In this document: positions 18,830-27,029 of the stretch, one piece after another
Layout: each line of letters opens with the position of its first letter
How positions within the stretch are numbered: the first letter of the stretch is position 1
Source of the DNA: JAJVID01 sp050247435
GTDB taxonomy: Bacteria; Acidobacteriota; Blastocatellia; RBC074
Direction of reading: 5' to 3'
DNA length: 64,000 bases
Assembly (NCBI GenBank): GCA_050247435.1
Contig: JBFWUF010000020.1
Location: forward strand, 59,526-123,525
Program-made: the position numbers and the translations under genes
Notes under the pieces: model-generated
The model's database searches: none
What the model was told of the DNA's origin: nothing
Seen by the model: only the letters and a program-made list of their open reading frames with translations

Positions 18830-20881
18830 ATGCGTCTCGCTTACTTCACCCCGCTTCCCCCCGGCAAATCAGGAATCGCCGATTACAATTCGGAGCTTTT
18901 GCCTTACCTGGCGAGAGGCGCGGAGATTTCCGTCTTCGTCGAACAGGCAGATGAGTTGCGCGAGAACCGAGATCGCGCGGATTTCACGGTTCACGACGCG
19001 ATCCACTTCGACGAAATTCACCGGCAGCAGCCTTTCGACCTCTGCGTTTATCACCAGGGCAACAATCCGCATCACGAATACATTTATGAACGCGCGGTTG
19101 AAACGCCGGGCCTGCTCGTCCTGCACGAACATTGCCTGCACCACCTGATCGCGTGGAAGACTCTTGGGCGTGATGGCAAAGACGCTTACCGGGACGAGAT
19201 GTTTTACGCCTACGGCCGAATGGGGGCGCGCGCGGCGGACATGCGCGCCCACGCCGTGGCCAGCGATTACCAACAGTTCCTGATGCCGCTCAATCGCCGC
19301 GCCGTCAGCCGCAGCCTTGGCGTCGTCGTTCACAACGCTTACGCCGCTTCTCAACTCGAAGGGCTGAGCGAAAACACGCCGGTGGAAATCATCCCGCATC
19401 ATCTTTCGCCGAAGGTGAGCGAACTTGACCTGATGGACAAGCTTGATTGCCGCCGCGGCCTGGGCATTCCGGACGACGCCTGGGTAATCGCGTCGTTCGG
19501 CTTCGTCACGCAATCGAAGCGCATCCCAGCCGTGCTGGCTGCGTTCAAGCGATTGTTGAGGCACACGCCGAACGCGTACTTCCTGGTCGTTGGCGAGGAT
19601 CATTGGAAGTGGAGCGTCGAGCCGCTGATCGCGGAGATGGGATTGCGGAAATGCGCGAGGCTCACCGGGTACACGACTGAGCGCGATTTCTTCCGCTATC
19701 TCAAAGCGGTTGATGTCGTCGTCAACCTGCGTTATCCGACGGCGGGCGAGACGTCGGGAACGCTCATTCGCGCGCTCGGCGCAGGCAAGCCCGTCGTCGT
19801 CACCGATTTCGGCCACTTCGGCGATTTGCCTGATGACGTCGTGTTGAAGGTTCCGGTGGGGCCTGATGAAGAGACGGGCCTGTACAAACGTCTGCACGCG
19901 CTGACACATCGCCAGACGTTGCGCGAGGGGATGAGCAGGCGCGCCGCCGAGTGGACGCGCGAGAACTGCATGATTGAAAAATCGGCGGCGCGCTATTTGG
20001 AGTTTGCCGAAAGGGTCGTCAGGCGCAGGTCGAACAGGCAGTCGCCGCGCCCAGCGGCCAGTTACCGGCTGGATTTTAAAACTCAGGAAACGATCAAGCT
20101 CGATGGCGACAAGGCTCTGGATTACGTCAATAAATTTTACACTTACGATCCGAACGCGGCCGGGTACATAAAACTCCACCGGCGCCGTTTGATCAGGACG
20201 ATGGAACTCGTGCCGGTCGGCGACAAAGACAAACGGCTGCTTGACGTGAGCAGCTATCTGCAGATGCCGATACTGGCCCGGCGTTACGGCGGTTATGGCG
20301 AGGCTGCGGCCACTAACTGGTGGGAAGGCGAGGAGCGGGAGAAATTGATGACGCTCGCTCATTCAGACACCGGCGAGGATTTCTCGATTCTCGTGAAGAA
20401 TGTTGACGCCGAACATGACCGCTTTCCGTTCCCCGACAATCATTTCGACGTCGCGCTCTGTTGTGAGTTGATCGAGCACTTGCGCGAAGACCCGATGCAC
20501 ATGCTGATCGAATTGAATCGCATTCTGAAATGGGGCGGCCAGGTGATTGTCACGACACCGAATATCACCAGCGCATTCAGCGTTCAGGAGGCGCTCGCCG
20601 GCAGAAGCCCCAACATCTTCAGCATGTACAGTCTCGTTAGCCCCGCCGACCGTCACAACCGCGAGTACACGCCAACCGACATGCGCGTTTTGCTCGAAGC
20701 GGCGGGATTCAAAGTCATCAACCTCTTCACCGAAAACGCCTGGCATGAAACTGACGAAGAGTTCCTGCGCTGGCTCGACCATACCGGCGTGCCACGGGAA
20801 CTGCGCGGCGACAACATCTTTGCCGTCGGACGTAAACAGAGTCTGCAAATAGAACGCTACCCACACGATCTCTACGAATAG
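18830..20881 (+). CDS. Glycosyltransferase (GT4-like) fused to a class I methyltransferase domain
   Basis: A 683-residue two-domain cytosolic enzyme. Residues 1-400 form a GT-B glycosyltransferase: the N-terminal RLAYFTPLPPGKSGIADYN loop, VIASFGFVTQSKR at the donor domain and AGETSGTLIRALGAGKPVVV as the EX7E-like nucleotide-sugar site. Residues 430-660 are a Rossmann methyltransferase: DVALCCELIEHL and LKWGGQVIVTTPN match motifs IV-VI. Its motif I reads LLDVSSYLQM instead of the usual glycine-rich loop, so S-adenosylmethionine binding may be altered or lost. The next gene is a Wzt-like ABC ATPase with a carbohydrate-binding C terminus, suggesting synthesis and end modification of an exported glycan. 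Confidence 0.85.
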   Translation: MRLAYFTPLPPGKSGIADYNSELLPYLARGAEISVFVEQADELRENRDRADFTVHDAIHFDEIHRQQPFDLCVYHQGNNPHHEYIYERAVETPGLLVLHEHCLHHLIAWKTLGRDGKDAYRDEMFYAYGRMGARAADMRAHAVASDYQQFLMPLNRRAVSRSLGVVVHNAYAASQLEGLSENTPVEIIPHHLSPKVSELDLMDKLDCRRGLGIPDDAWVIASFGFVTQSKRIPAVLAAFKRLLRHTPNAYFLVVGEDHWKWSVEPLIAEMGLRKCARLTGYTTERDFFRYLKAVDVVVNLRYPTAGETSGTLIRALGAGKPVVVTDFGHFGDLPDDVVLKVPVGPDEETGLYKRLHALTHRQTLREGMSRRAAEWTRENCMIEKSAARYLEFAERVVRRRSNRQSPRPAASYRLDFKTQETIKLDGDKALDYVNKFYTYDPNAAGYIKLHRRRLIRTMELVPVGDKDKRLLDVSSYLQMPILARRYGGYGEAAATNWWEGEEREKLMTLAHSDTGEDFSILVKNVDAEHDRFPFPDNHFDVALCCELIEHLREDPMHMLIELNRILKWGGQVIVTTPNITSAFSVQEALAGRSPNIFSMYSLVSPADRHNREYTPTDMRVLLEAAGFKVINLFTENAWHETDEEFLRWLDHTGVPRELRGDNIFAVGRKQSLQIERYPHDLYE

Positions 20882-20987
20882 ATTGCGGATTGCAGATTGC
20901 GGATTGCGGATTGACGTTGGCCGAGCCATTAGTTGACCCCAAACCCACAATCCACAATCCACAATCCACAATCCGCAATCCGCAATC
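20882..20987. repeat. Intergenic palindrome, GATTGCG-type arms
   Basis: The left arm is four degenerate GATTGCGGATT units starting at the stop codon of the glycosyltransferase. The right arm is made of CACAATC and CGCAATC units ending three bases before the ATG of the ABC ATPase. No Shine-Dalgarno sequence remains in front of that ATG. Confidence 0.88.
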
Positions 20988-20989
20988 AA

Positions 20990-22285
20990 ATGATTTCCGT
21001 TCAAAGCGCCTCAAAACTCTACCGCATCTACGACAAGCCCACCGGGCGGCTGAAGGAGATTTTGCTGCGCGGGCGCCGCAAATATCACCGCGATTTCTGG
21101 GCGCTCGAAGATGTGAGTCTGGAAGTGGAGACAGGGGAAGCCGTGGGCGTCATCGGGCGCAACGGGGCGGGGAAGACCACGCTGTTGCAGATCATCGCGG
21201 GCGTCTTGCAGCCGACGCGCGGAGCGGTGAGCGTCGAAGGCCGCGTGACCGCGCTGCTCGAATTGGGAAGCGGCTTCAACCCGGAATACACCGGTCGCGA
21301 AAACATTTTGCTGAGCGGACAGATTTTGGGTTTCAGCGAAGACGAGATGCGGCGCCGGATGGACGTGATCGTGCGCTTCGCCGAGTTGGATGGTTTTGTG
21401 GATCAGCCGGTCAAGACCTATTCGACGGGAATGATGATGCGGCTGGCGTTCGCCTCGGCGATCCACGTTGATCCCGACGTGCTCATCGTTGACGAAGCCT
21501 TGTCGGTCGGCGACGTTTATTTCCAGCGCAAGTCGCTCGACCGGATGGAGTATTTTCGCAAGGCCGGAAAGACCGTGCTCTTCGTCTCGCACGACCCCGC
21601 GCTGATCCAGCGGTTCTGCACGCGCGCCGTGTGGCTCGAACAAGGCCGCGTGGCGATGACCGGCAAGGCTAAAGATGTCGTCACGTCGTACCAGGCCTTC
21701 TGCGCGCGGCTGGAAGAAGAGCGGCTGCGCAACGCGGCGAACAACGGCGGCATCGTCTCGCGCGAACACGACGAGCTTCTGCGTGAACTGAAGCTGACGG
21801 GCAGCCGCTGGGGCAACGGCAGAATCAAATTCGCCAAAGTCGAGATGATCAATTCGCGCGGCGAACAGACCTGGGTATTCCGCAGCGGCGAAGAAGTAAC
21901 GATCCGGCTGCGCATCGAGTCGGATGGTGATTATCCGAATCCGATCTTCGCCGCCGACATTTACCGCTACGACGGCGTCTTCATCGGCAGCGCCAACAAC
22001 CACGACACGAACCCCGCACGACTGCCAATCAGACGCGGCGAGAATTTGATCGAACTGCGCATCCCGAAACTCGAACTTTCGCACAACGTCTATTTCCTCT
22101 CAGTCAAAACATACACCGAAAGCGGCGAGCCTGATTGGAGCGATCCGGCGGATGTGCATTACCAGATGTATCAATTCAACGTCCTGACCGAAGGCGTGAT
22201 TCACGGGTTGATGAGGTTTGAAGCCGAGTGGCGCGGTGATACAGTAAGCGATGCCCGCGACAAAGAATATGGCACACTACCGTAG
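20990..22285 (+). CDS. ABC transporter ATP-binding protein of the polysaccharide-export (Wzt) type
   Basis: A 431-residue ATPase. The nucleotide-binding domain (1-230) has Walker A GRNGAGKTT, the signature YSTGMMMRLAFA, Walker B VLIVDEAL and the switch histidine in FVSHD. The C-terminal 180 residues form a Wzt_C-like beta-sandwich (WVFRSGEEVTIRLRIES, FIGSANNHDT) which in O-antigen exporters recognises the modified non-reducing end of the glycan. The permease (Wzm) is not adjacent. I start at 20990; an upstream frame opening at 20933 would add 19 residues encoded entirely by repeat sequence. Confidence 0.9.
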   Translation: MISVQSASKLYRIYDKPTGRLKEILLRGRRKYHRDFWALEDVSLEVETGEAVGVIGRNGAGKTTLLQIIAGVLQPTRGAVSVEGRVTALLELGSGFNPEYTGRENILLSGQILGFSEDEMRRRMDVIVRFAELDGFVDQPVKTYSTGMMMRLAFASAIHVDPDVLIVDEALSVGDVYFQRKSLDRMEYFRKAGKTVLFVSHDPALIQRFCTRAVWLEQGRVAMTGKAKDVVTSYQAFCARLEEERLRNAANNGGIVSREHDELLRELKLTGSRWGNGRIKFAKVEMINSRGEQTWVFRSGEEVTIRLRIESDGDYPNPIFAADIYRYDGVFIGSANNHDTNPARLPIRRGENLIELRIPKLELSHNVYFLSVKTYTESGEPDWSDPADVHYQMYQFNVLTEGVIHGLMRFEAEWRGDTVSDARDKEYGTLP

Positions 22286-22340
22286 GCGAACGGCGATACG
22301 CCGGACTCATTTGCTTGCGCACCCAAGGAGATAAACATAC

Positions 22341-24023
22341 ATGCGGCGATACATTTTTCTCGTACCCGTCTTTGCGCTGATTTTCATTGCCTCCGTTCAA
22401 TCCCAGCAAAGCAGCTACGACATCGTCATCAAAAACGGGACTGTTTACGACGGCACGGGCGCCAGGCCTCGCCGCGCCGATGTCGGCATCAAAGATGACC
22501 GCATCGCCGCCGTCGGCGATTTGAAATCGGCGAAAGCCGCAACCGTCGTTGACGCTAACGGCCTGGCCGTCGCGCCCGGATTCATCAACATGCTTTCGTG
22601 GGCGGTTGACGATCTGGTTGTTGACGGGCGTTCGATGGGCGACATCAAGCAGGGCGTGACGACTGAGATTTTCGGCGAAGGCGATTCGATGGGGCCGCTC
22701 AACGACGAGATGAAGCGGCGGCGGCTGGACGCGCAAGGCGATCTGAAATTCCCCATCGAGTGGACGACGCTGGCCGATTACCTGCAACACCTCGAAAAAC
22801 GCGGCGTCTCGGCCAATGTGGCCTCGTACATCGGCGCGACTACGATCCGCGAATATGTCGTCGGTTTGGAAGACAAGAAAGCCACGCCGGAACAATTGGA
22901 GCAGATGCGCGAGCTTGTCCGGCGCGAGATGGAGGCGGGGGCGCTTGGCATCGGCTCATCGCTGATCTACGCTCCGGCGTTTTACGCTCCGACCGAAGAG
23001 TTGATCGAGATGTGCAAGGTGGCGGCGAAGTACAAAGGCAAATACATCTCGCACATGCGCAGCGAGGGGAACCGACTTGTCGAAGCCGTCGAAGAGTTGC
23101 TGCGGATCGCGCGCGAAGCCAACATCCCGGCGGAAATCTATCACCTCAAAGCCGCCGGCCAATCGAACTGGCGGAAGATGGATCAGGTGATCGCGATGGT
23201 TGAAAAGGCTCGGCGCGAAGGGCTGAAGATCACCGCCGATATGTACACTTATCCGGCGGGCGCGACCGGCCTCGACGCAGCAATGCCGCCCTGGGTTTTG
23301 GATGGAGGATACGAAGCGGCGTTCAAACGGCTGCGCGACCCTGAGACGCGCAAGAAGATCGCCGTGGAGATTCGCACGCCGACCGGCAAGTGGGAGAACT
23401 TGCTGCTCGCTTCAGGCTCGCCGGAGCGCGTGTTGCTGGTCGGATTCAAGAACGACGCGCTGAAAAAATACACCGGCAAGACGCTGGCCGAAGTGGCGAA
23501 GCTGCGGAATGAAGATTACACCGAGACGGTTATGAATCTGGTGCTGGAAGATCAATCGCGCGTCGGCACGGTTTATTTCATGATGTCGGAAGAGAACATC
23601 AAAAAGCAGATCAAGCTGCCCTGGGTGTCTTTCGGGTCGGACGCCGGTTCGATGCCCGCTGAAGGCGTGTTTCTGAAATCCTCGACGCACCCGCGCGCTT
23701 ACGGCAATTTCGCGCGGTTGCTCGGCAAGTATGTGCGCGAGGAGAAAGTGATTCCGCTCCAAGAAGCTGTCAGGCGGTTGACGGGATTGCCCGCAGCCAA
23801 CCTTGGACTTGATCGTCGCGGACTTTTGAAGGCTGGCTATTTCGCCGACATCGTAATTTTCGATCCGAAGACCATCGCCGACCGCGCGACCTTCGAGCAG
23901 CCGCACCAATTCGCAGTCGGCGTGAAACATGTTTTCGTGAATGGCGCGCAGGTGTTGAAAGATGGCGAACACACTCGCGTGAAGCCCGGACGCGCGTTGT
24001 GGGGGCCGGGGAAGGCGCAATGA
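22341..24023 (+). CDS. Exported D-aminoacylase-like amidohydrolase
   Basis: A 560-residue amidohydrolase of the N-acyl-D-amino-acid deacylase group. Signal peptide 1-22 (YIFLVPVFALIFIASVQS) directs it to the periplasm. The N-terminal IVIKNGTVYDGTGARP and GIKDDRIAAVGD, AEIYHLKAAG, ISHMRSEG and C-terminal GLLKAGYFADIVIFDP are family features. The usual HxH metal motif after APGF is replaced by INMLSWA, as in a variant subgroup, so the metal site differs from classical D-aminoacylases. AAGGAG stands before the ATG. Substrate could be an N-acyl amino acid or dipeptide; not decided. Confidence 0.85.
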   Translation: MRRYIFLVPVFALIFIASVQSQQSSYDIVIKNGTVYDGTGARPRRADVGIKDDRIAAVGDLKSAKAATVVDANGLAVAPGFINMLSWAVDDLVVDGRSMGDIKQGVTTEIFGEGDSMGPLNDEMKRRRLDAQGDLKFPIEWTTLADYLQHLEKRGVSANVASYIGATTIREYVVGLEDKKATPEQLEQMRELVRREMEAGALGIGSSLIYAPAFYAPTEELIEMCKVAAKYKGKYISHMRSEGNRLVEAVEELLRIAREANIPAEIYHLKAAGQSNWRKMDQVIAMVEKARREGLKITADMYTYPAGATGLDAAMPPWVLDGGYEAAFKRLRDPETRKKIAVEIRTPTGKWENLLLASGSPERVLLVGFKNDALKKYTGKTLAEVAKLRNEDYTETVMNLVLEDQSRVGTVYFMMSEENIKKQIKLPWVSFGSDAGSMPAEGVFLKSSTHPRAYGNFARLLGKYVREEKVIPLQEAVRRLTGLPAANLGLDRRGLLKAGYFADIVIFDPKTIADRATFEQPHQFAVGVKHVFVNGAQVLKDGEHTRVKPGRALWGPGKAQ

Positions 24024-24032
24024 GGAGACAAA

Positions 24033-24123
24033 AGGATTACGGAACAGACGGAAAAGACGGAACAAATGGAAACAGACCACAAAACTTCCGTCTATTCCGT
24101 TTTTTCTGTTTGTTCCGTAATCC
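24033..24123. repeat. Intergenic palindrome, GGATTACGGAACAGACGG family (copy 2)
   Basis: The left arm AGGATTACGGAACAGACGG continues with GAAAAGACGGAAC; the right arm is the degenerate complement ending TGTTCCGTAATCCT. It shares its ends with the palindrome at 26929-27021 and its unit with 18627-18797. Confidence 0.88.
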
Positions 24124-24167
24124 TCTTCTGTCCTGCCTGAGTAAATATAGGATAGTGAGGTTCACTT

Positions 24168-24755
24168 ATGCTCATCGCCAAGATCATCAAATCGAATTCG
24201 CACGTTGATTACTCCGCGCGGGCGCTCGATTCGCTCGAAACATCCGTGAGTCTGACGCCGGGGGATTACCAGTTCGGGCAGTTCGTCAAGATCGCTGTCA
24301 GCGACAACGAGGTTGTCGGCGTGATTTACAATTCACAGTTGATCAATCCGGAATACGGCAATTACGGCCCGCGGCTGTCCACTCCGTCATCGCTCAACAC
24401 TGTCTTCAGCCCTGATTACCTGAACGAGCAAGGCGTATTGATCTCGATCCTGCTTTTAGGTTGGAAAGACGCGGACGGGAATCACCAGGGCGTGCCGCGC
24501 GTCGTGCTGCCGATCAATTCGCACGTCGAGACGATGAGTGACGCCGAAGTGCGAGCGTTTCATCACGATGGCAGCGGGGCGCTTCAGGCGCATTATTATT
24601 CTCACGTCACGATTCACGCTGGCTTGTTCGCGTTCCAACTGCTTTCGGCGATTGTTGATCAACTCGACAGTCTGACGAACGAGAAAGATCGCGCGCGGCT
24701 GGGCGTGCTGAAAAAAACGCTGGCGTGGCAACAGACGATTGGCAGAATGAGGTAA
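24168..24755 (+). CDS. Conserved protein with HAS-barrel-like N-terminal domain
   Basis: A 195-residue cytosolic protein. Residues 1-100 (MLIAKIIKSNSHVDY, DYQFGQFVKI, VVGVIYNSQLINPEYGNYGP) resemble the HAS barrel found at the N terminus of HerA-type ATPases and ATP synthases. Residues 110-195 are helical and include a histidine-rich stretch (AFHHDGSGALQAHYYSHVTIH). No HerA ATPase or NurA nuclease gene lies nearby, so the partner is unknown. It converges with the next gene, their stop codons six bases apart. The HAS assignment is by eye and moderate. Confidence 0.6.
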   Translation: MLIAKIIKSNSHVDYSARALDSLETSVSLTPGDYQFGQFVKIAVSDNEVVGVIYNSQLINPEYGNYGPRLSTPSSLNTVFSPDYLNEQGVLISILLLGWKDADGNHQGVPRVVLPINSHVETMSDAEVRAFHHDGSGALQAHYYSHVTIHAGLFAFQLLSAIVDQLDSLTNEKDRARLGVLKKTLAWQQTIGRMR

Positions 24756-24761
24756 TAGCGA

Positions 24762-25322
24762 TTATTGCTGGTTTCTCGGCGGCCTGCTCAACGCCCCCCA
24801 CTTGCCCTTCCGCTTGAATTCGAACCTCGGCTGGCTGAGCTTAAACTGGCTGCTGAATTCGGGATTGCGTTTCAGGAAGTAAGATTGCGCGCGGTTATCG
24901 GCGGTGGCTATCTTCCATTGTCCGCCTTCACGAAACAGGAACTGTTGGGCCGCGACCCTGCCTTCCGTTATCTCCTCGCCGTTGAGCGTCATCGTTTTTT
25001 TCAGCCTCCCGTAAATCGTCGTGTCAACGACGGCGTAATCGCCGCGCTGCTGCACGCGGCCAATCTCCAATCGCTCGATGGCGATGAATGAATCCAGGCG
25101 TTTGAGGCTCAGCGACAACTGCTCGCGCGTGATTTGCCGCTGAAGCTCCGACGGGAGAAAATCATAGAGCGCGGCGTACGATCCGGTTTTGAGTAGAGAG
25201 AAAAAGCTGTTGACGGCCGCGCGGGCGTCTTTCGCCTGGCTCTTGTTCTGAGCGGCGCCGGGCGCAAGGATCAACATTGAGAAGATGATTGCGGCGGTGG
25301 ATTGAAAGAGACGATTTTTCAA
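24762..25322 (-). CDS. Exported NTF2-like protein of unknown function
   Basis: A 186-residue protein with signal peptide 1-25 (LFQSTAAIIFSMLILAPGAAQ). The middle (AAVNSFFSLLKTGSYAALYDFLPSEL, then the VVDTTIYGR and QQFLFREGGQWKIA strands) has the helix-then-curved-sheet order of NTF2-like/DUF4878-type folds. The C terminus is basic. Transcribed toward the HAS-barrel gene. No enzymatic motif is visible. Confidence 0.7.
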   Translation of the reverse strand: MKNRLFQSTAAIIFSMLILAPGAAQNKSQAKDARAAVNSFFSLLKTGSYAALYDFLPSELQRQITREQLSLSLKRLDSFIAIERLEIGRVQQRGDYAVVDTTIYGRLKKTMTLNGEEITEGRVAAQQFLFREGGQWKIATADNRAQSYFLKRNPEFSSQFKLSQPRFEFKRKGKWGALSRPPRNQQ

Positions 25323-25348
25323 ACTTGAACTACCTCCTTTGAAAACTC

Positions 25349-25445
25349 CTGGGAGCGCATCGCTTCCAGCGGGCTATTGGCAAGAGGTCTGTTGAAAGGG
25401 AATAGACTTCCTGCAAATAGCACGCTGGAAGCGATGCGCTCCCGG
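25349..25445. repeat. Intergenic palindrome, GGGAGCGCATCGCTTCCAGC arms
   Basis: Arms of about 32 bases with few mismatches (TGGGAGCGCATCGCTTCCAG...GGCTATT against its complement AATAGCACGCTGG...GCTCCC). It lies between the divergent NTF2-like gene and the methyltransferase. GGGAGCGCATCGCTTCCAGC is not repeated elsewhere in the window. Confidence 0.88.
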
Positions 25446-25501
25446 GCAAATGCCGTAACGCAATTTGCCAAATTGCGAGACTTCAAGCAAGGACTCGAAT
25501 T

Positions 25502-26908
25502 TTGAATCTAATGAGCGATCAAGCAGGAAACGTGGAGACATTGAATAATTTCACTGAGGTGATGAAGCGCGAATGGAACCAGCGCGCCCGCGAAAACTCC
25601 CGATGGTTTATCAACACCGTCAAACTCGATCAGTCCGAGGAGGAGTTTGACGCGACGGGCGCGAACGAAATCCGCAACTTGATTCTGCCCGAACTTGTGT
25701 TGATGACTCAGGGACGCGATCCGAAGAGTTTGCGTTTTCTGGAGATCGGCTGCGGCATCGGGCGAATGACGAAACATCTGGCGGCCATCTTCGGCGAAGT
25801 CCACGCGACCGACGTTTCCGGCGAGATGATCGCTCAGGCCCGCGAGCGGTTGCGCGGATTGCCGAACGCGCGCCTGCACGAAACCAGCGGCGTAGATTTT
25901 GCAGCGCTGCCTGACAATTATTTCGACATCGCGTTTTCGGCTTTCGTCTTTCAGCACGTGCCGAGCAAGGACGTCATCCGGTCAAACATCCGCGAAGCTT
26001 ACCGCGTCGTCAAACCCGGCGGCGTTCTGAGGCTTCACACAAACGGCGTCGAGTCGAGGGATTACGAAGCGGCGGACAAAGATACGTGGGCAGGGGTGAC
26101 TTTCACTGAAGGTGAGATGCGCGAAATGGCCCGCGAACTGGGCGCGCAATTGATCAGCGTTTACGGGGCCGGGACGATGTACTGCTGGACGACGATGCGC
26201 AAACCTATCACGGCGAACCGTCGCGCGAAGGCCAATCCGAAAATCGAATTTCACGCCCGCTCCGACAACGCCACGATCAAGACGATTCCGACAGGAGGCT
26301 CCGACGCATGGCTTTCGCTGGTCGTGTCAGGATTGGATCACGAGGCAGTTGACGCAAACAATCTGAAGACGTGGATCAACGATCAGATGGCGACGCCGAG
26401 GTATGTTGGGCGCGTCAGGCCGCATTTTGAAAAAGAGTTGACGAACTGTTTTGGCCCTTCGCTCGATCCTCTGACTTACGTCGAAACAGCCATCCCCGCA
26501 GGCGTCAGCAGCGGCGCCGCCAACGCACGGATCGAGCTTGACGCTGGCGCCGCCTCACCGCCTTATGAAATCGAGTTGGAAGAGCCGAAGCCGCTCGCCC
26601 CGGTCATCGTGACGGTCAGGAATGGCGATGATTACGGGACGGACATTCACGCGCGCGGGCCTAAATCGTCGCTCAGGCTCTTCGTCGAGGGGCTGGACGA
26701 AACCGCCACCCGCGACAATGTGCAAGTGAAGGCAGGATCGCAGATCATCACACCGGCTTTCGTGGGCTTTGTAGCGGACATCGCCGGATACCGCATTGAC
26801 GCCGAGCTTCCCGCCAGCGTTGATCCCGGACGAATAAGCCTCGCGCTCTCGTTCAACGGCGTTGAATCCGAGCCGGTGTTTGTAGAGATAAAAGCGGCTG
26901 AAGAGTAA
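25502..26908 (+). CDS. Class I SAM-dependent methyltransferase with two C-terminal beta-sandwich-like repeats
   Basis: A 468-residue protein. Residues 70-230 are a methyltransferase: motif I FLEIGCGIGRMTKHLA, motif II VHATDVSGEM, motif IV FDIAFSAFVFQHV, post-motif VKPGGVLRLHTNG. Residues about 285-370 and 385-465 are two related beta-rich segments (WLSLVVSGLDHEAVD, YVGRVRPH; SLRLFVEGLDETATRD, FVGFVADIAGYRIDAELP) resembling Ig-like domains of acidobacterial TIGR03437-type proteins. There is no signal peptide, so these sandwiches would be cytosolic. TTG at 25502 has AAGGA eight bases upstream; the ATG at 25511 is the alternative start. Substrate unknown. Confidence 0.82.
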   Translation: MNLMSDQAGNVETLNNFTEVMKREWNQRARENSRWFINTVKLDQSEEEFDATGANEIRNLILPELVLMTQGRDPKSLRFLEIGCGIGRMTKHLAAIFGEVHATDVSGEMIAQARERLRGLPNARLHETSGVDFAALPDNYFDIAFSAFVFQHVPSKDVIRSNIREAYRVVKPGGVLRLHTNGVESRDYEAADKDTWAGVTFTEGEMREMARELGAQLISVYGAGTMYCWTTMRKPITANRRAKANPKIEFHARSDNATIKTIPTGGSDAWLSLVVSGLDHEAVDANNLKTWINDQMATPRYVGRVRPHFEKELTNCFGPSLDPLTYVETAIPAGVSSGAANARIELDAGAASPPYEIELEEPKPLAPVIVTVRNGDDYGTDIHARGPKSSLRLFVEGLDETATRDNVQVKAGSQIITPAFVGFVADIAGYRIDAELPASVDPGRISLALSFNGVESEPVFVEIKAAEE

Positions 26909-26928
26909 GCGCTCAGGAGCGTTGGAAG

Positions 26929-27021
26929 AGGATTACGGAACAGACGGAAAAGGCGGAGCAAACGGAAAATTTCCTGGCTTGTTTCCGTTTGTTCCGCCTT
27001 TTCCGTCTGTTCCGTAATCCT
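26929..27021. repeat. Intergenic palindrome, GGATTACGGAACAGACGG family (copy 3)
   Basis: A 93-base element with about 40-base arms: AGGATTACGGAACAGACGG and GCGGAGCAAACGGAAA, against the complement ending CTGTTCCGTAATCCT. It lies between the convergent methyltransferase and topA genes, stopping just before the topA stop codon. Confidence 0.92.
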
Positions 27022-27029
27022 GTCGCCTC

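Noticed and set aside
18869..20362. A minus-strand open frame of about 500 codons opposite the glycosyltransferase-methyltransferase gene
   Set aside because: It is antisense to a gene with clear domain motifs. Long antisense frames arise from GC-rich third positions here, and the translation shows no family signature.
20882..20987. Tandem GATTGCGG-type units considered as a CRISPR-like array
   Set aside because: Units are 7-11 bases, degenerate, without spacers, and form an inverted rather than direct repeat arrangement.
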